Of a DNA stretch of 64,000 bases, positions 32,795 through 43,659 are shown in pieces. Within the stretch, counting starts at the first letter, position 1. Each line of letters starts with the position of its first letter. This stretch comes from Roridomyces roridus. Its lineage: Eukaryota; Basidiomycota; Agaricomycetes; Agaricales; Mycenaceae. The notes under the pieces were generated by a model. That model did not search any database. It saw only the letters and a list, made by a program, of their open reading frames with translations, and was not told the DNA's origin. The translations under genes and the position numbers were made by a program. The stretch is taken from the NCBI GenBank assembly GCA_029378245.1, contig JARKIF010000002.1, positions 496,001-560,000 on the forward strand, given 5' to 3'.

Positions 32795-34036
32795 CTAGCG
32801 GAGTAGCTCCGAAAACATACGCAGCAGTTCCTCGTCCGTCAGCTCGGGCGGCTCTTGATACGGTGCATCCTCATCTGCAGGAACAGAGTGAGATGCGTGA
32901 TTGTTGTCCTTGGCCAAGCAGAAAAAATGGGAGTTGATGAGACGACGGAACCCAGCCTGGGAAATCCGGTGAGTAGTTGAGGCAAAAGGTTGCATAAAAC
33001 CCAATTATCAACCCACCCGTCGGTAAAAAGCTATGATTCTATCGCACTTAGCCCTCAACGTGGCCTGTTCAGCGTCGGTAAAGCCATCATCGGACGCCCT
33101 GGGCTCAAGGTCATCCAAGACGGTTGGCCAGCTGAAGATGAATCGCGCCCCTTCGACCTCGGTCAATTCAAAGAGCATAGGAAGGACTATGCCGCCGATC
33201 CCTTTGCCCCGCCAAGGGACGTCGACAATGAACTCCTCGAGATAGACGAGACGACGTTCACCGTCGAAGTCACCGGGTTGCCAGCATCCGTTGTTCGCAG
33301 AAATACGACCGCGCGAGTCAAACTCGGCTGAAAGGCGGGCGAGTTCCTGCCGAAGTTGAGCGGAGATTCAATCAAAGTAAAGAAGAGGAATCTCACTCGG
33401 GAATAGCCATCGAGGGATTCATGAAAGCCCGAGCCGCGCACCAGTGCCAACTTGATGATCTCGACAATTACGTGTCCGACCTTGTGAGCCCTGTTGGTTT
33501 TGGGATCGGTGTACATGATTTCCAGTTTTAAGGTCTGGGAGAATTTCAGTGCATCTCAGCAAGGGTCAGATCGACCATACCTTTCGCGCCCTATCTTTCA
33601 AGGTATCAGTGTAATATCGCCCATGGTCTTCGTCTTCTTCTTCATCCGAATCGTCCGAGCGTGGCTGCTCCCAGACGCGGAGATGGATTCCGGACAACGC
33701 CACAGATAGAGGAGCGGCACACACTACTTGGTGCTGAAGAGCCCACGCAGCGACTTGGCATTGGTACGAGCAGCTGCAAATCGATAAGAAACCAGCCACA
33801 CAGAGCGATCGAAGAGGATCTTACTACCGCACTCCTTCGCAGCCCGAGCAGATGATGTTGCCACGTATCTCAAATGCCTGCGGAGTAGAATCGAGATACA
33901 CATTCCTGCCACTGGTGCAAGAGGCGTTGGCGCATACTGCGGTTGGGCGCTTGGGGGACGGCGCGCTCAAACGTCCAAAGTTGTAGCCGTTTTCCCTACA
34001 CACCTCAGCGACCCAAGTCGCGGCGTCCATTTCCAT
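32795..34036 (-). CDS. MG5: MYND-like zinc finger/GNAT fusion protein
   Basis: Full-length partner of the deleted MG1. It has a longer N-terminus (MEMDAATWVAEVCRENGYNF). The finger is CANASC, then a 21-residue loop, CSGC, YCSYQC, H and C. An acidic linker (SDDSDEEEDEDHG) and GNAT core VDVPWRGKGIGGIVLPMLF follow, and the C-terminus reads AGFRRLINSHFFCLAKD. Five exons, all in frame. The loop between the first and second Cys pairs is longer than in MG2, as in MG1. Predicted targeted acetyltransferase; partner and substrate unknown. Confidence 0.8.
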
Positions 34037-34356
34037 GGTGGTAGTGGTGAAAGTCGTGAGCTGGCACAGCGACCTCGTGTTGAACTTTAAAAGGCATTTC
34101 CTCTTTCCCCTTGATGCAAATTGAAGGAACCAGGGTCGGTTTTACGAGACTGTCAATGTGTCTTTTGGGTTGGCCCAGTTGAGATAGCTAAACCTGAAAA
34201 TATCCAGTTGTGAATTCAGAATTCATTGCGGAGTCGAGGGGAGCTCTTTCAGATTTTTTCCCTGGCCAGCCGGACAAGTGGGGAATCGGGATGGTGGTGG
34301 CTCTGAATCGAGGGTGACGGCATCAGTCACGTCACTCACTCCTTCTCTTTACCACC
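34037..34356. other. Spacer between MG5 and F3
   Basis: 320 bases between divergent genes. The MG5-proximal part matches the first 60 bases of the window (MG1 promoter). No other element seen. Confidence 0.5.
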
Positions 34357-35531
34357 ATGGCGTCCTTGCTCTCCCTGCCGCCCGAAATATGCTCCATTAT
34401 AATCGACAACGTAAACACGAGCCTGGCTCCTCTCTGCAGGATCTCCCGCTCTTTCCGAGACCAGGCCCAACGGAAGATGTATCGCAGCGTCGATTTGCGG
34501 CGTTGCAGTATGCGACTCGTCAAGTCGTGGTGCTTGGCAGTGGCGCGTAACCGGCAACTGGCAGACCGCGTCGGGACTTTGATACTCCGACTCCCAAACA
34601 CGCTAGATCCCAAAGAAGCTGAAATGCTCAGCCGTGCGTTCGCCCACTGTGCTAATCTCAAACGCCTGGTGGTGCACCACATCCCGGGTTCCACGCCAGA
34701 CAGCAACCGGCAGGAATGCATACTCGAGGGACCATTTCACCTCGAGTGCTTTTTCAGCACCTATTTCAGCATGGCTTACACCGTCCTCCTTGATCACCAA
34801 ACTCATATACGTGTGCTCTCCGTACCATACGCGAGTTCCAGCAACACATCCTACGATAGACTTGAATTTCCCAACCTGACCGCCATTGACGCGCCCCTCG
34901 ATGTCGTGCGCCGCGTCTCTGAAGCCAACGCTGCCAGGCCGCTCGAGCGTATCCAGATTCGCCACGATCGTTCTGTCCCCGACCTTTCCTCTTTGAGCCA
35001 CTTCGCATCGACTCTCAAGGCGTTCAGTGTTGTTCAAGAGGGTAAGCTTGCCGGGGCAACAACCGTCGCTGTGGTAGATGAAGTTCTGAAAGTTTTCCCC
35101 CGATTACAGCACTTGGGCATTCGCGAAGAGGAGCGACATGTGTGTTGAGCACGTATACTATCTGATGTCAGAGACTCACAAACGGATAGGGTATCGGAAT
35201 TTTAGACGACTCCCTTATCAACCGCCTGCAGCAATTTACCGCTCTTACCACATTGACTTTGCACCTCCGTCGTTGGCTGCCGTTCTCGGGGGCAGCAATG
35301 CAGCTTCACAGCTCCCGTTATTGTGCGTACCTCGGCGGGTTTGGCACCCGAATACTCGCGACCTGTGCTACCCTGCGGAAGGCCACTCTTGCTGTAAACC
35401 TTGCGAGAGGATGGAGAGGAGAAGAAGAACAGATTGCGTGCACGTGCATCAAAGAAAGCGATGGTTCCGTCTCTACTACATTCGAGGATGGGCTGGAAGA
35501 GGATTTGTTTTATGCGGCTGTATTCGATTGA
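34357..35531 (+). CDS. F-box-like protein F3
   Basis: About 375 residues in two exons. Starts MASLLSLPPEICSIIIDNV, then LAPLCRISRSFRDQAQRKMYRSVDL, an F-box-like motif of the same family as F1 and F2. The body has leucine-rich-like stretches (ANLKRLVVHHIPGSTP, LPRL-type FPRLQHLGI). Intron at about 35140-35189. Ends with an acidic-aromatic tail (LEEDLFYAAVFD) shared with F4. Likely SCF adaptor by family. Confidence 0.75.
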
Positions 35532-35665
35532 ACAGATATGTACTCCTTGACCTTTATTATTTTGGGTATTTTTATCGTGGCCATCCGAGGCGAGTGAAGT
35601 GACGACACCGCACCGCCGTGCCACTGGCATCTCGGATCACACGCTTCTCTTTGTCTACGACCACA

Positions 35666-36841
35666 ATGGCGTCCTTGCTCTCCCTTCCGCCCGAAATATG
35701 CTCCATCATATGCGAGCATGTCGACACCAGCCTCGCTCCTCTCTGCAGGATCTCTCATTCTTTCCGAGACCAGGCCCAACGGATCATGTATCGCAGCGTG
35801 GATCTGCGGGATTGCTGCGGGATTGCAATATGCGACTGGTCAAGTCGTGGTGCTTGGCGATTACGCGTAAGCAACATCTGGCAGACCGCGTCTGGGCATT
35901 GATACTGGAGCTCCCGAACCCTCTCGAGCCCAAAGAAGCTGAACTTCTCAGCGGCGCATTCGCTCGATGTGCTAATCTTAAACGCCTGGCTGTACATCAT
36001 ATCCCGGGGTCCACGCCAGAGAACAACAAGCAGAGTTGCATAGTCGAGGGCCCCTTTCACCTGAACCACCTTTTCAACACGTATTTCTGCCTGGTTTACG
36101 GCACCTTTACATTTTTCCATCAACAAAACCATATACGTGTGCTCTCGCTGCCGTCCGCGGCGCTAGATACCACCTTCGTCGATTCTCAATTGCCGCCCGA
36201 CTTGATCGCCATTGACGCGCCGCTCGATGTCGTGTGCCGCCTTTCCGAAGCCGAGACTGGCAGGCCGCTCGAGCGTGTCCAGATTCACTACGATCGTTAC
36301 TATTGGGCCCCCGACCTTTCCTCGTTGAGCCGCTTTGCACCGACTCTCAAGGCATTGACTGTTGTTGAAGAGGGTAGCATTGGAGGCTCAGAAACGGTCG
36401 ATGTTGTGGAAGAAGTTCTCGAGGCTTTGCCCCAATTACAGCACTTGGGCATTTACGAAAAGGAGCAGCTGGTGAGCTGGCTCCGCACAGGTACCTCAGA
36501 GACTGATTCACCAATAGGAGAGTGATATACTGGAGAATTCCATCGTCCCCCGCCTGCGGCAATTTACATCCCTTACCACATTCACTTTGCGCCTCCGTCG
36601 TCGGGTGCGTATCCTCATGAGGGGCCAGGCTTGCTTCCTCCATCATCGGACGCATCTCCTCCATTTTGGCTACACAATGCTCGGGGCCTGTGCCACCTTA
36701 CGGAAGGCTACCATTGCTGTAGAGGTTCCAGGAGAAGAAGAAGTGACGTGCACGTTTACCAAAGAGGGCGATGGCTCTGTCTCTACTACATTTGACGACG
36801 AGCTGGAAGAGGACTCGTTCTATGCGATGATATTTGATTGA
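35666..36841 (+). pseudogene. F-box-like gene F4, frameshifted by an 11-base tandem duplication
   Basis: Tandem paralogue of F3 with the same start (MASLLSLPPEICSIICEHV) and the same end (EEDSFYAMIFD). At 35804-35825 the 11-mer CTGCGGGATTG occurs twice in a row. Taking one copy out restores the family sequence VDLRDCNMRLVKSW; with both, the frame shifts and terminates early at about 35900. The remainder (35830-36470 and the second exon) is open and well conserved, which suggests a recent event. Confidence 0.8.
35804..35825 (+). repeat. 11-base tandem duplication in F4
   Basis: Two exact copies of CTGCGGGATTG, at 35804-35814 and 35815-35825. F3 has a single, diverged counterpart. Confidence 0.9.
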
Positions 36842-36907
36842 ACTGAACATGTACTTCTTGACGCTGTTTTATCGACTCTTCTTGTTACCAGTTAAGCAGT
36901 TCTTCGT

Positions 36908-38118
36908 CTACCCCCCGAAACAGCCCCGAAAGTTGAGTTGGTATGTGGCATCTTCATCAACAGGTATACAATGGGATGCGTGGCTTGGATCCTTAGCCAA
37001 GCAAAAGAAATGGGAATTGATGACACGGCGGAACCCTGCCTGTCGCCGCCCAAGCTTGTCAGAATGCCTACTCGGGCTCAACCGAAAACAAACGACTCAC
37101 TTTCCGATAGAAATCAACAATTCGGTCAAACTTTGCCAGATACGCCGCCTTCTCAGCTGGGGTTGACTTCCTATAGTAGCCATCCGAGCCAAAGTTCTGC
37201 CGCACTGGCTCAAGGTCGTTCAAAACGCTCGGCCAAGTGAAGATGAACCCCGCCCCGAATCCCTGGACCTCTTCGAAAAGCAAGGGGAATATGGACCGGC
37301 CGATGCCCTTTCCCTGCCAAGGAACATCTATGATGAGTTTTTGGAGGTACACGAGTTGTCTCTCGCGGTCCAGGTCCTCGGGTTGCCAGCATCCATTGTT
37401 GGGACGAATGCGCCCGCGGGAGTCGAATTCGGCTGAAAGATGTGCAAGTTCCTTGGATAATTTCAAGTCAGCCGACACGAACACGTTGAAGCAAACCAAA
37501 TTCATCTCACCGTGGAGCACTCGTGAAGACACCGTGAAAAACCAAGGCGTCGCGCCTTTTCTAGGTCAATGACGCTGAGAATCAAGTTCCCAACTCTGCA
37601 AGTCGTAGCGGTCTCCGAGCGGGTGTAAATAATCTCTACATTCACCGTCTTTGGGAACGTGAGTCGATGGTCGAAATAAGTCATGAAGAACTCGTGCTCA
37701 CCTTTTCCCCAGTTCGCATTGTTTCCCGCCGGAGCCCCTCCTCAGATTCGTTCTTCACGCGAAGGTGGATTCCGGACGGCTCCACGCATCGAGGTGCGGT
37801 ACACACCATTCCATGCTCTGCAGCCCACGAAGCTGCTTGGCACTGATACGAGCAGCTATCGAATGAAATGACGTTGCAGAAATTCGAAGGAGGTATGGGG
37901 ACTCACTACCGCACTCCCTCGCACCCCGAGCAGACAAATTTGCCCCGCAGACTTCCCGGATGCGCCTTTCCCCCAATGCAGCCCACGTTGGCGCATTCCC
38001 GGGCGGACTCTGACTCTGGTAGAGTTTCCTGGATGTCGTCGCCGGCCGCGAGCTGGGCCTTTATTTCCATCGTCATGGTCATAGTGAGCTGGCACTTCAC
38101 GGCGACCTCGGGTTCCAA
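36908..38118 (-). CDS. MG6: MYND-like zinc finger/GNAT fusion protein
   Basis: N-terminus MEPEVAVKCQLTMTMTMEIK, then finger ligands CANVGC, CSGC, YCSYQC, H and C. The linker is shorter and less acidic than in MG2 (KNESEEGLRRETMRTGEK). The middle segment VNVEIIYTRSETATTCRVGN keeps strand-like character. GNAT core IIDVPWQGKGIGRSIF has Q for R, which motif A (Q/R-x-x-G-x-G) allows. C-terminal AGFRRVINSHFFCLAKD is present, but the end is truncated and different (YQLNFRGCFGG). All exons can be joined in frame. It converges with F4 with only 66 bases between stops. Confidence 0.75.
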
Positions 38119-38345
38119 TTGAATCTTAAGTGACGGAGTCCGCTGTTCGCACTCCGCCCGAAGTAAAGGGCACGACGGCCGGCGTAAGTTCCAGCACCAT
38201 CTTACTTGGCGGATGAAATGGAATGCTCAGCTTGGTATCGACCTCAAGTCCGTGTCGTACAACGCTCCGATTTACGTGAGATCGCATAAGACTGATAGGA
38301 AACAGAAGAGTACGTATCTGAATATATAACCGAGAATACGCACGA

Positions 38346-39335
38346 TCAAGATATATTGGGGATCGCATCCCCGGCCTGTTTGATCATCTCCCGGACCACT
38401 TCAAGGAACTCCTCCTCGCCGTGCCCAGCTGCTTTCGCCAGTTCGGCAAGATTCGCCGTAATAGTCTCCATGGTGGCATCCTTGCTGCATCCATGTGCGA
38501 GCAGGTGCGCCATAATCTGTTTCCGATTCTCGTCGAGCGGCAAGCCTTCCCACCGGGGCATATCCTTCCCGCAGCGCCGTCTCCGTTCAGCGTGGCTGGG
38601 GCTCGGCAGACCCAAGGCGACGTAGAGGAGGCTCGCATGATGTGGGGCTGGCGAACGGTCGTCGAGGTGCATGTAAAGCGGAACTGTAACTGAGGCATCC
38701 GCGCCTTTCCGCAGGAGGTATCTCACCACCTCGAGTTGACCCGCACGGACAGCAAAGCCAAGTGCAGGGCCCCAATTGCCGGATACAGAAAGATCGGCGG
38801 CTCGTGAAAGGAGGAGCTCGATCGCCTCGAGGTCGCCGATGGTGCAGAACCAACTGAAGCCAGTCTCGGCGTCATGGGCGTTGACGCCGAACGGGGTGTT
38901 GATAGGGGCACCCTGGTCAAGCAGGAGCTTCATCATATTCAAGTCCTTCCTTCGAGCAGCCAAATGGAGCAGCCAGAGTAAATTCTCTGGGCTCGGCTTC
39001 ATTTCGCCAGGAGCGCGTTTAGCCTCAAGGAACAGGGTGGTGCATTCGAGATTCCCCGCTTGTACGGCGATGTGCAGCAAGGATGGGCGCCCCCGCGTCG
39101 GATAGAGGTAGTAACGGCGGAGGAGTTTGGCTACGATATGCGGGTTGGATGCTGCTGCCCAGGGCAGGACTTCGTCAACGAGGGCCGGTGTGAAACGTGA
39201 TTCCAGTTCCGCCTGGAGGGTCTCGTGGAAGCGACGACAAGTCAAGATGAAGGAGTCGAGGGATGCATTCGAGAGAGAGGTGGAAATAAGCAAGACAAGC
39301 TCGGGCGGGAGTTGGTCGAAACGGTTTGTGGACAT
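38346..39335 (-). CDS. F-box/ankyrin-repeat protein 1
   Basis: Single exon, 329 residues. F-box-like start FDQLPPELVLLISTSLSNASLDSFILTCRRFHETL, then about five ankyrin repeats (for example RPSLLHIAVQAGNLECTTLFLEA, LHLAARRKDLNMMKLLLDQGAP, LGFAVRAGQLEVVRYLLRKGAD). A conserved tail follows (LDENRKQIMAHLLAHGCSKDA, then GHGEEEFLEVVREMIKQA). It probably acts as an SCF adaptor with ankyrin repeats for substrate binding; this is inferred from the domains. It is divergent from the dead kinase FHAK4. Frame open throughout, unlike its paralogue at 42.7 kb. Confidence 0.85.
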   Translation of the reverse strand: MSTNRFDQLPPELVLLISTSLSNASLDSFILTCRRFHETLQAELESRFTPALVDEVLPWAAASNPHIVAKLLRRYYLYPTRGRPSLLHIAVQAGNLECTTLFLEAKRAPGEMKPSPENLLWLLHLAARRKDLNMMKLLLDQGAPINTPFGVNAHDAETGFSWFCTIGDLEAIELLLSRAADLSVSGNWGPALGFAVRAGQLEVVRYLLRKGADASVTVPLYMHLDDRSPAPHHASLLYVALGLPSPSHAERRRRCGKDMPRWEGLPLDENRKQIMAHLLAHGCSKDATMETITANLAELAKAAGHGEEEFLEVVREMIKQAGDAIPNIS

Positions 39336-40316
39336 GGTGGTTCAGGAGAAAGGAGTCAAGACATCACTGATCCGGTCTTTCCGGCAAATACTGGCCCGAC
39401 TCTCTTCCGCGACCGTCTCTGTCTTGAGATCTTCCCTCGCGCTCGACAGGTTCCACAGGAATCCACACACAGCCGTGTGGATAACCTTTCAAAATGGGCC
39501 ACTTCAGGAAATTCCAGGACGACCTAGAGGCACTAGTATTGCACTAGTATGTCGCCGACGCGGCGAGGGGCGCCTGTTCTTCCGCGATGTCGCAGCGCCG
39601 CATATTGTGACCCTGTTGGCCAACGTTTGGCGATCAAACTTCAAGATGCAGTCCGGGCGGCGAAGGCCTGGCAATTGGGAAAATCCGGGAGTCCACGCGT
39701 AACGACCCAACCGGCCGAACTTGAAGGTTCGTCATTCTTTTTATCGCCGGGTATCCCAGACTGGTAAGTACTACTACGCTTAGCCTTTCAGAAGCACCTT
39801 CTATTATCCTGGATACACGGCGCGACGGTTTCGAATTCGGCGTCTTTCGGCTAACGCACGATGAAGCGACAAAGCATACGATGGTAATTTACTCGCCGCA
39901 TTTTCTGCTAAGTCCGGGCACTCAGGGAAGCCATATTCATTCAGTCAGCGCGCATCAAAGCAGGGCGACTCGTTCAAGGTTCGCCACTCTTTTTCTTCCG
40001 GGCATCCGAGATCTGCTCAGTCTTTCGAAAGCCAAGGCCATGGTTTCGGCGTCTTTCGGCTAGAGCACGATGAAGGGGGCAACGCATATGGTGATTTCCT
40101 TGTTGTATTTTCTGTGTGAGCACTCAAGGAGATCACATTCCAGTGTGGCGAGCCCGCTTCGATTACGAAGTTTATTCTATTCAACAACAAAAGTACCGCA
40201 GTACAAATGCACCTTTTGTCCTATGGCAGCGGAGAAAAAACAACATCGCAAGGAGTTTAAAAGGGAGCTGTCTCTGCGGTTCAACCGATATCATCTAACC
40301 GCCCAGCCTCCTCGCC
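39336..40316. repeat. Spacer with internal direct repeat upstream of FHAK4
   Basis: A unit of about 200 bases occurs at about 39726-39970 and again at 39977-40160. Shared marks are GGTTCG-CACTCTTTTT and GGCGTCTTTCGGCTA followed by GCACGATGAAG. The FHAK3 upstream region has one copy (about 44155-44270). No gene seen. Confidence 0.6.
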
Positions 40317-42027
40317 ATGAACTACTATGCTGAAGCCGGATTCACGCAGAAAGACGAGGAAGACTGTATCATGACATCGATATCCCAAGAAGATTCCTCA
40401 GAGACCCCTGATTAGGGCTGGCTCATGCGCTCTTGGTCGTCAGAAACCATGCATATAGAGCACCACTTCACCTTCACTGGGCCGGAAATTCTAATTGGTC
40501 GCGAGGGCTGGGACTTCGGTGCCACACAGGTCAACGATCCCAGAGGCAAGCAACCCAGCCCACATACAGAATCTGCATTGACCTTTTATCCATAGTGAGC
40601 GCCAAACACGCCATCCTCCAAGGCGAGCATGCAGTAGATGGTTCGAAACTAGTAAAAATCGTCGACAACAACTCTTCGAACGGCGTCTGGGTAGTATTTT
40701 AGTTTTCTTCGGTAACTGCTCTCTCATCCTGCTTAGGTCGATAAGACGAAGCTCACGCCTGGAGTTCCGCGCCAGCTGGTGCACGGGTGTACGATCTCGC
40801 TGTGTAACCCAAACTTAGATGGCATCTGTTGGTGGCGTACTTTCTTTCCTCATCCCGCCGCTCATACCACTAGGCTTCACCTACCTTGCGGATCGACCGA
40901 TAACGCCTGTCATGAACGAGTACATTCTGGCAGATGCGAAGCTTTGCAAAGGGGCCTCCGAGGTTGTTTACAAAGCCTTGGACAAGCTCAAGGTTGAAGG
41001 GCAAGGTGGTTGCAGTCAAGCGTATCAGCGAGGTGCGGTCCGGTCTCACATTTGTCGGATAACGTGAACGCTGTTTGCATAGACCCATTGTACGTTAAAC
41101 GGGCGCACCCCGGAGAGGCAGACCGAGAAAGAAATACAAGATATGAAAAACCAGATTCACCGACTCACAACGCTCGCCGGTCAGCACCCAAATGTATGCC
41201 AGATGCATAACTTGTTCTGGAATGTTAACGGAAGCATCGGTGAGTTCGAACGTTCCTTTCACTCAAGTTGGTGATGAATTCACTGCACTAGACATCGTCC
41301 TCGAGTACGCAGACAGAGGTAACTTGAACGATTTCATCCAGTCGCACAACGGTCTCTCGGAACGCATGGCAAAGGCTCTCATGAGGCAGCTCTACGAGGC
41401 ACTTGCATTTACGCACCGTCACGGTATTGCACACCGCGATCTGAACACTCAGGTTCGCCTGGATTGTGAAGGAAATCGGAATGGCTGATCATAACTGCGC
41501 AGAAATCATTCCTCGCCAACAACACCGGGGCTAACGAACCACCCATCCTATTGCAGGTCACCGATTTCGGGCTGGGCAAGCTATTCAGCGACGATACTCC
41601 CGACCAAGTATGTACATTCCGGATCCTTTCCACATATATTCGCTTTGCTTATCATGAATAACAGGCGGACGATCCTCCCATACATAAGGCTGCGGATGTC
41701 CTGGCAAGCGGTCTGGTGATGTATTCCTGGTGCGTTCTTGATAGCGGTTTCGGAATCTGCGCTCACCAAGAAGCTACCATATGTGCAGTTTAACAAATAG
41801 GTGGTCTTTTCCGCTCGATATTCATGATCTTGCTTGGAGGCAACTTTTCAATGGAGAGGGCTTACGGGCGGATGCAGAGGGTTACCCATTCCACACGTTA
41901 CCCGCCGCGTCGTTCTTACCTTGTGTAAGGCTGGAAATTCTTTTGTGACCTCCTGAAAAGTGCACTCAGTGCAGAGGACGCTCTTGACCACCCATGGTTA
42001 CGTCGCGATAATGCGGACCACCGCTAG
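40317..42027 (+). pseudogene. FHA kinase FHAK4, decayed
   Basis: Recognisable pieces in order: FHA fragments (GKQPSPHTESA, SAKHAILQGEH, IVDNNSSNGVW), glycine-loop region (KGASEVVYKALDKL), VVAVKRI in a shifted frame, HPNVCQMHNLFWNVNGSI, VLEYADRGNLNDF, HRDLN (K of HRDLKPE lost), TDFGLGKLF, and the end DALDHPWLRRD. There is a stop soon after the start (at about 40411), a frameshift near 41000, and the activation segment with APE is missing between 41600 and 41670. Not able to encode an active kinase. Confidence 0.8.
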
Positions 42028-42407
42028 GCCTGGGCCAACACGTACTCAGACCGTGGACGGTGGACCACTCTTCTCTTAGCGTCGGAATAGTACATGCATA
42101 CCCTGTATGTGAGCGCACAATATCAAAATCGATCGCTTGGTGCAAGCACAAGTCCTCTGGTGCTTAAAGTCATAGTTACATGCCTGGTACACGGCGTCGC
42201 GACTCGGACGGCAGCGCTTTGAAATCTGGGGCATCCTTATCAATGAGAACACAGTAAGAGACTAAGAGTTCTAATTAGCTCCAAATTCCAATACTCCCTC
42301 CAGATACTTGGTCTCCCAAGCCAGACTCACACATCGAAATTTTTCAAGATGAAAGTGAACATTTGAAGTCTTGAACCGTGGGATAGTTCGCTTAGTAATC
42401 AAACATA
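42028..42407. other. Spacer after FHAK4
   Basis: Nothing recognised in this AT-richer stretch. Confidence 0.4.
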
Positions 42408-42429
42408 TCAATAAGGAGTAGTCACCGAG

Positions 42430-42560
42430 TCAGCCTCAGTGAGATTGGAAGGAATATAAACCGTACAGCGTAAGGAACGCTTCTTGAATGCATTCGAAAA
42501 AGAGCCCGAAATAACCAAGTCCAGCTCGGGCCAGAGTCGGTCAGACTGGGCTTTCGACAT
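42430..42560 (-). pseudogene. Relic of a third F-box/ankyrin gene (N-terminus only)
   Basis: Reads MSKAQSDRLWPELDLVIS then SFSNAFKKRSL, aligned with MSKNYFNPVPPELVALIS and TLSNASLDRFIL of the neighbouring gene. After about 40 codons similarity stops. Confidence 0.6.
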
Positions 42561-42659
42561 TATCACTGCCCAAATCCCCTGTGCAAGTTCTGAATACATA
42601 GTACATTACATTATACGCCCAAATCTGAAAGACCCAAGACAGCGAAAATAGAACGAAAA

Positions 42660-43659
42660 TCAAGCCGCGATCGCATCCTCCGCTTGCTTAATCATCTCCC
42701 GAACCATTTGAAGGAACTCCTCCTCGCCGTGCCCAGCCGCTTTCGCCAGCGCAGTGAGATGCATGGTAATGGTCTCCATGGCGGCATCCGTGCTACATCC
42801 ATGCGCCAGCAGTAGCGCCATAATCTGTTTTCGCTTTTCGTCAAGCGGCAAACCATCCCATCGTGGCGTCTCCATCCTAGCCCGCCATCTTGGAGCGACG
42901 TGCAGCTTCCGAATGCCCATGGCGATGTAGAGGAGGTTGGCAGACGGTGGAAGTGATACGATGTCCTCGAGGGAAACGGAAATCGAGGCATCCGCGCCAT
43001 TCTCCAGGAGGTATTTCACAATTTGGAGGCGATCGGCGTGGACTGCGAAGCTTAGTGCGGGTCCCCAATTGCCGCATACAGAAATATCGGCGCCTCTTGA
43101 GACGAGAAGCTCCACTGTGTCGAGATGACCTATGGAACACGCAATGTGTAGCGCGGTGTGCGAGGCATCATCCTGGCCTGCCACTGATAGGGAATCGATT
43201 GGGGCACCGTGGTCAAGCAGCAGCTTTATCATATCCGAATCGCTCCGCCGAGCAGCCACATGAAGTGGCTGCAGATAATCCAAATCACCCATCTCCACTT
43301 CCCGGGTAGGATCAGCACCAGCCTCGAGGAGCAGTGCGGCAGATTCGAGGTTCCCAGCTCGTACGGCCATGTGGAGTGGGGTGGGACTGCCGGAGAACAA
43401 GGAATCGAGTTGTGCCGTCTGGACGGACGGAGTGAGGCGGGGAGAGAAGTTTGGCAACGATATGTGGCTTGGATGCTGCTGCCCAGGGCAGCAGTTCTTG
43501 GGCGAGAGCTGGGGTGAGGCGTGATTCCAGTTCTGGTTGGAGTATCGCGTGGAAACGGCGACAAGTCAAGATGAAGCGATCGAGGGATGCATTCGATAAA
43601 GTCGTGGATATGAGAGCGACCAATTCAGGCGGAACTGGGTTGAAGTAATTCTTGGACAT
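42660..43659 (-). pseudogene. F-box/ankyrin-repeat gene 2 with a one-base frameshift
   Basis: Starts MSKNYFNPVPPELVALIS, F-box-like, then WAAASKPHIVAKLLS. Near 43435-43440 a CCCC run has one base too many relative to paralogue 1. The other frame then continues with clean ankyrin repeats (TPLHMAVRAGNLESAALLLEAGAD, LHVAARRSDSDMIKLLLDHGAP, ALHIACSIGHLDTVELLVSRGAD, LSFAVHADRLQIVKYLLENGAD) and the conserved tail, ending EDAIAA. The long open ankyrin part argues for a recent lesion or a base-call error in the homopolymer. Confidence 0.75.

Larger units (their letters stand above)
27756..34036. repeat. Right arm of the four-gene inverted segmental duplication
   Basis: MG4(-), ferritin D(+), ferritin E(+), MG5(-), mirror image of 1-5574. 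This arm keeps MG5 full length, whereas MG1 is deleted. Confidence 0.85.
38346..42027. repeat. Duplicated module, copy 1: F-box/ankyrin plus FHA kinase
   Basis: F-box/ankyrin(-) and FHA kinase(+) separated by about 1 kb, repeated as 42660-46344 in the same order and orientation. Intergenic sequence next to the kinases is shared (for example GTGTGGCGNGCCCG, then a CAACAAAAG/GAACAAAAG stretch and GTTTAAAAGG). Confidence 0.8.
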
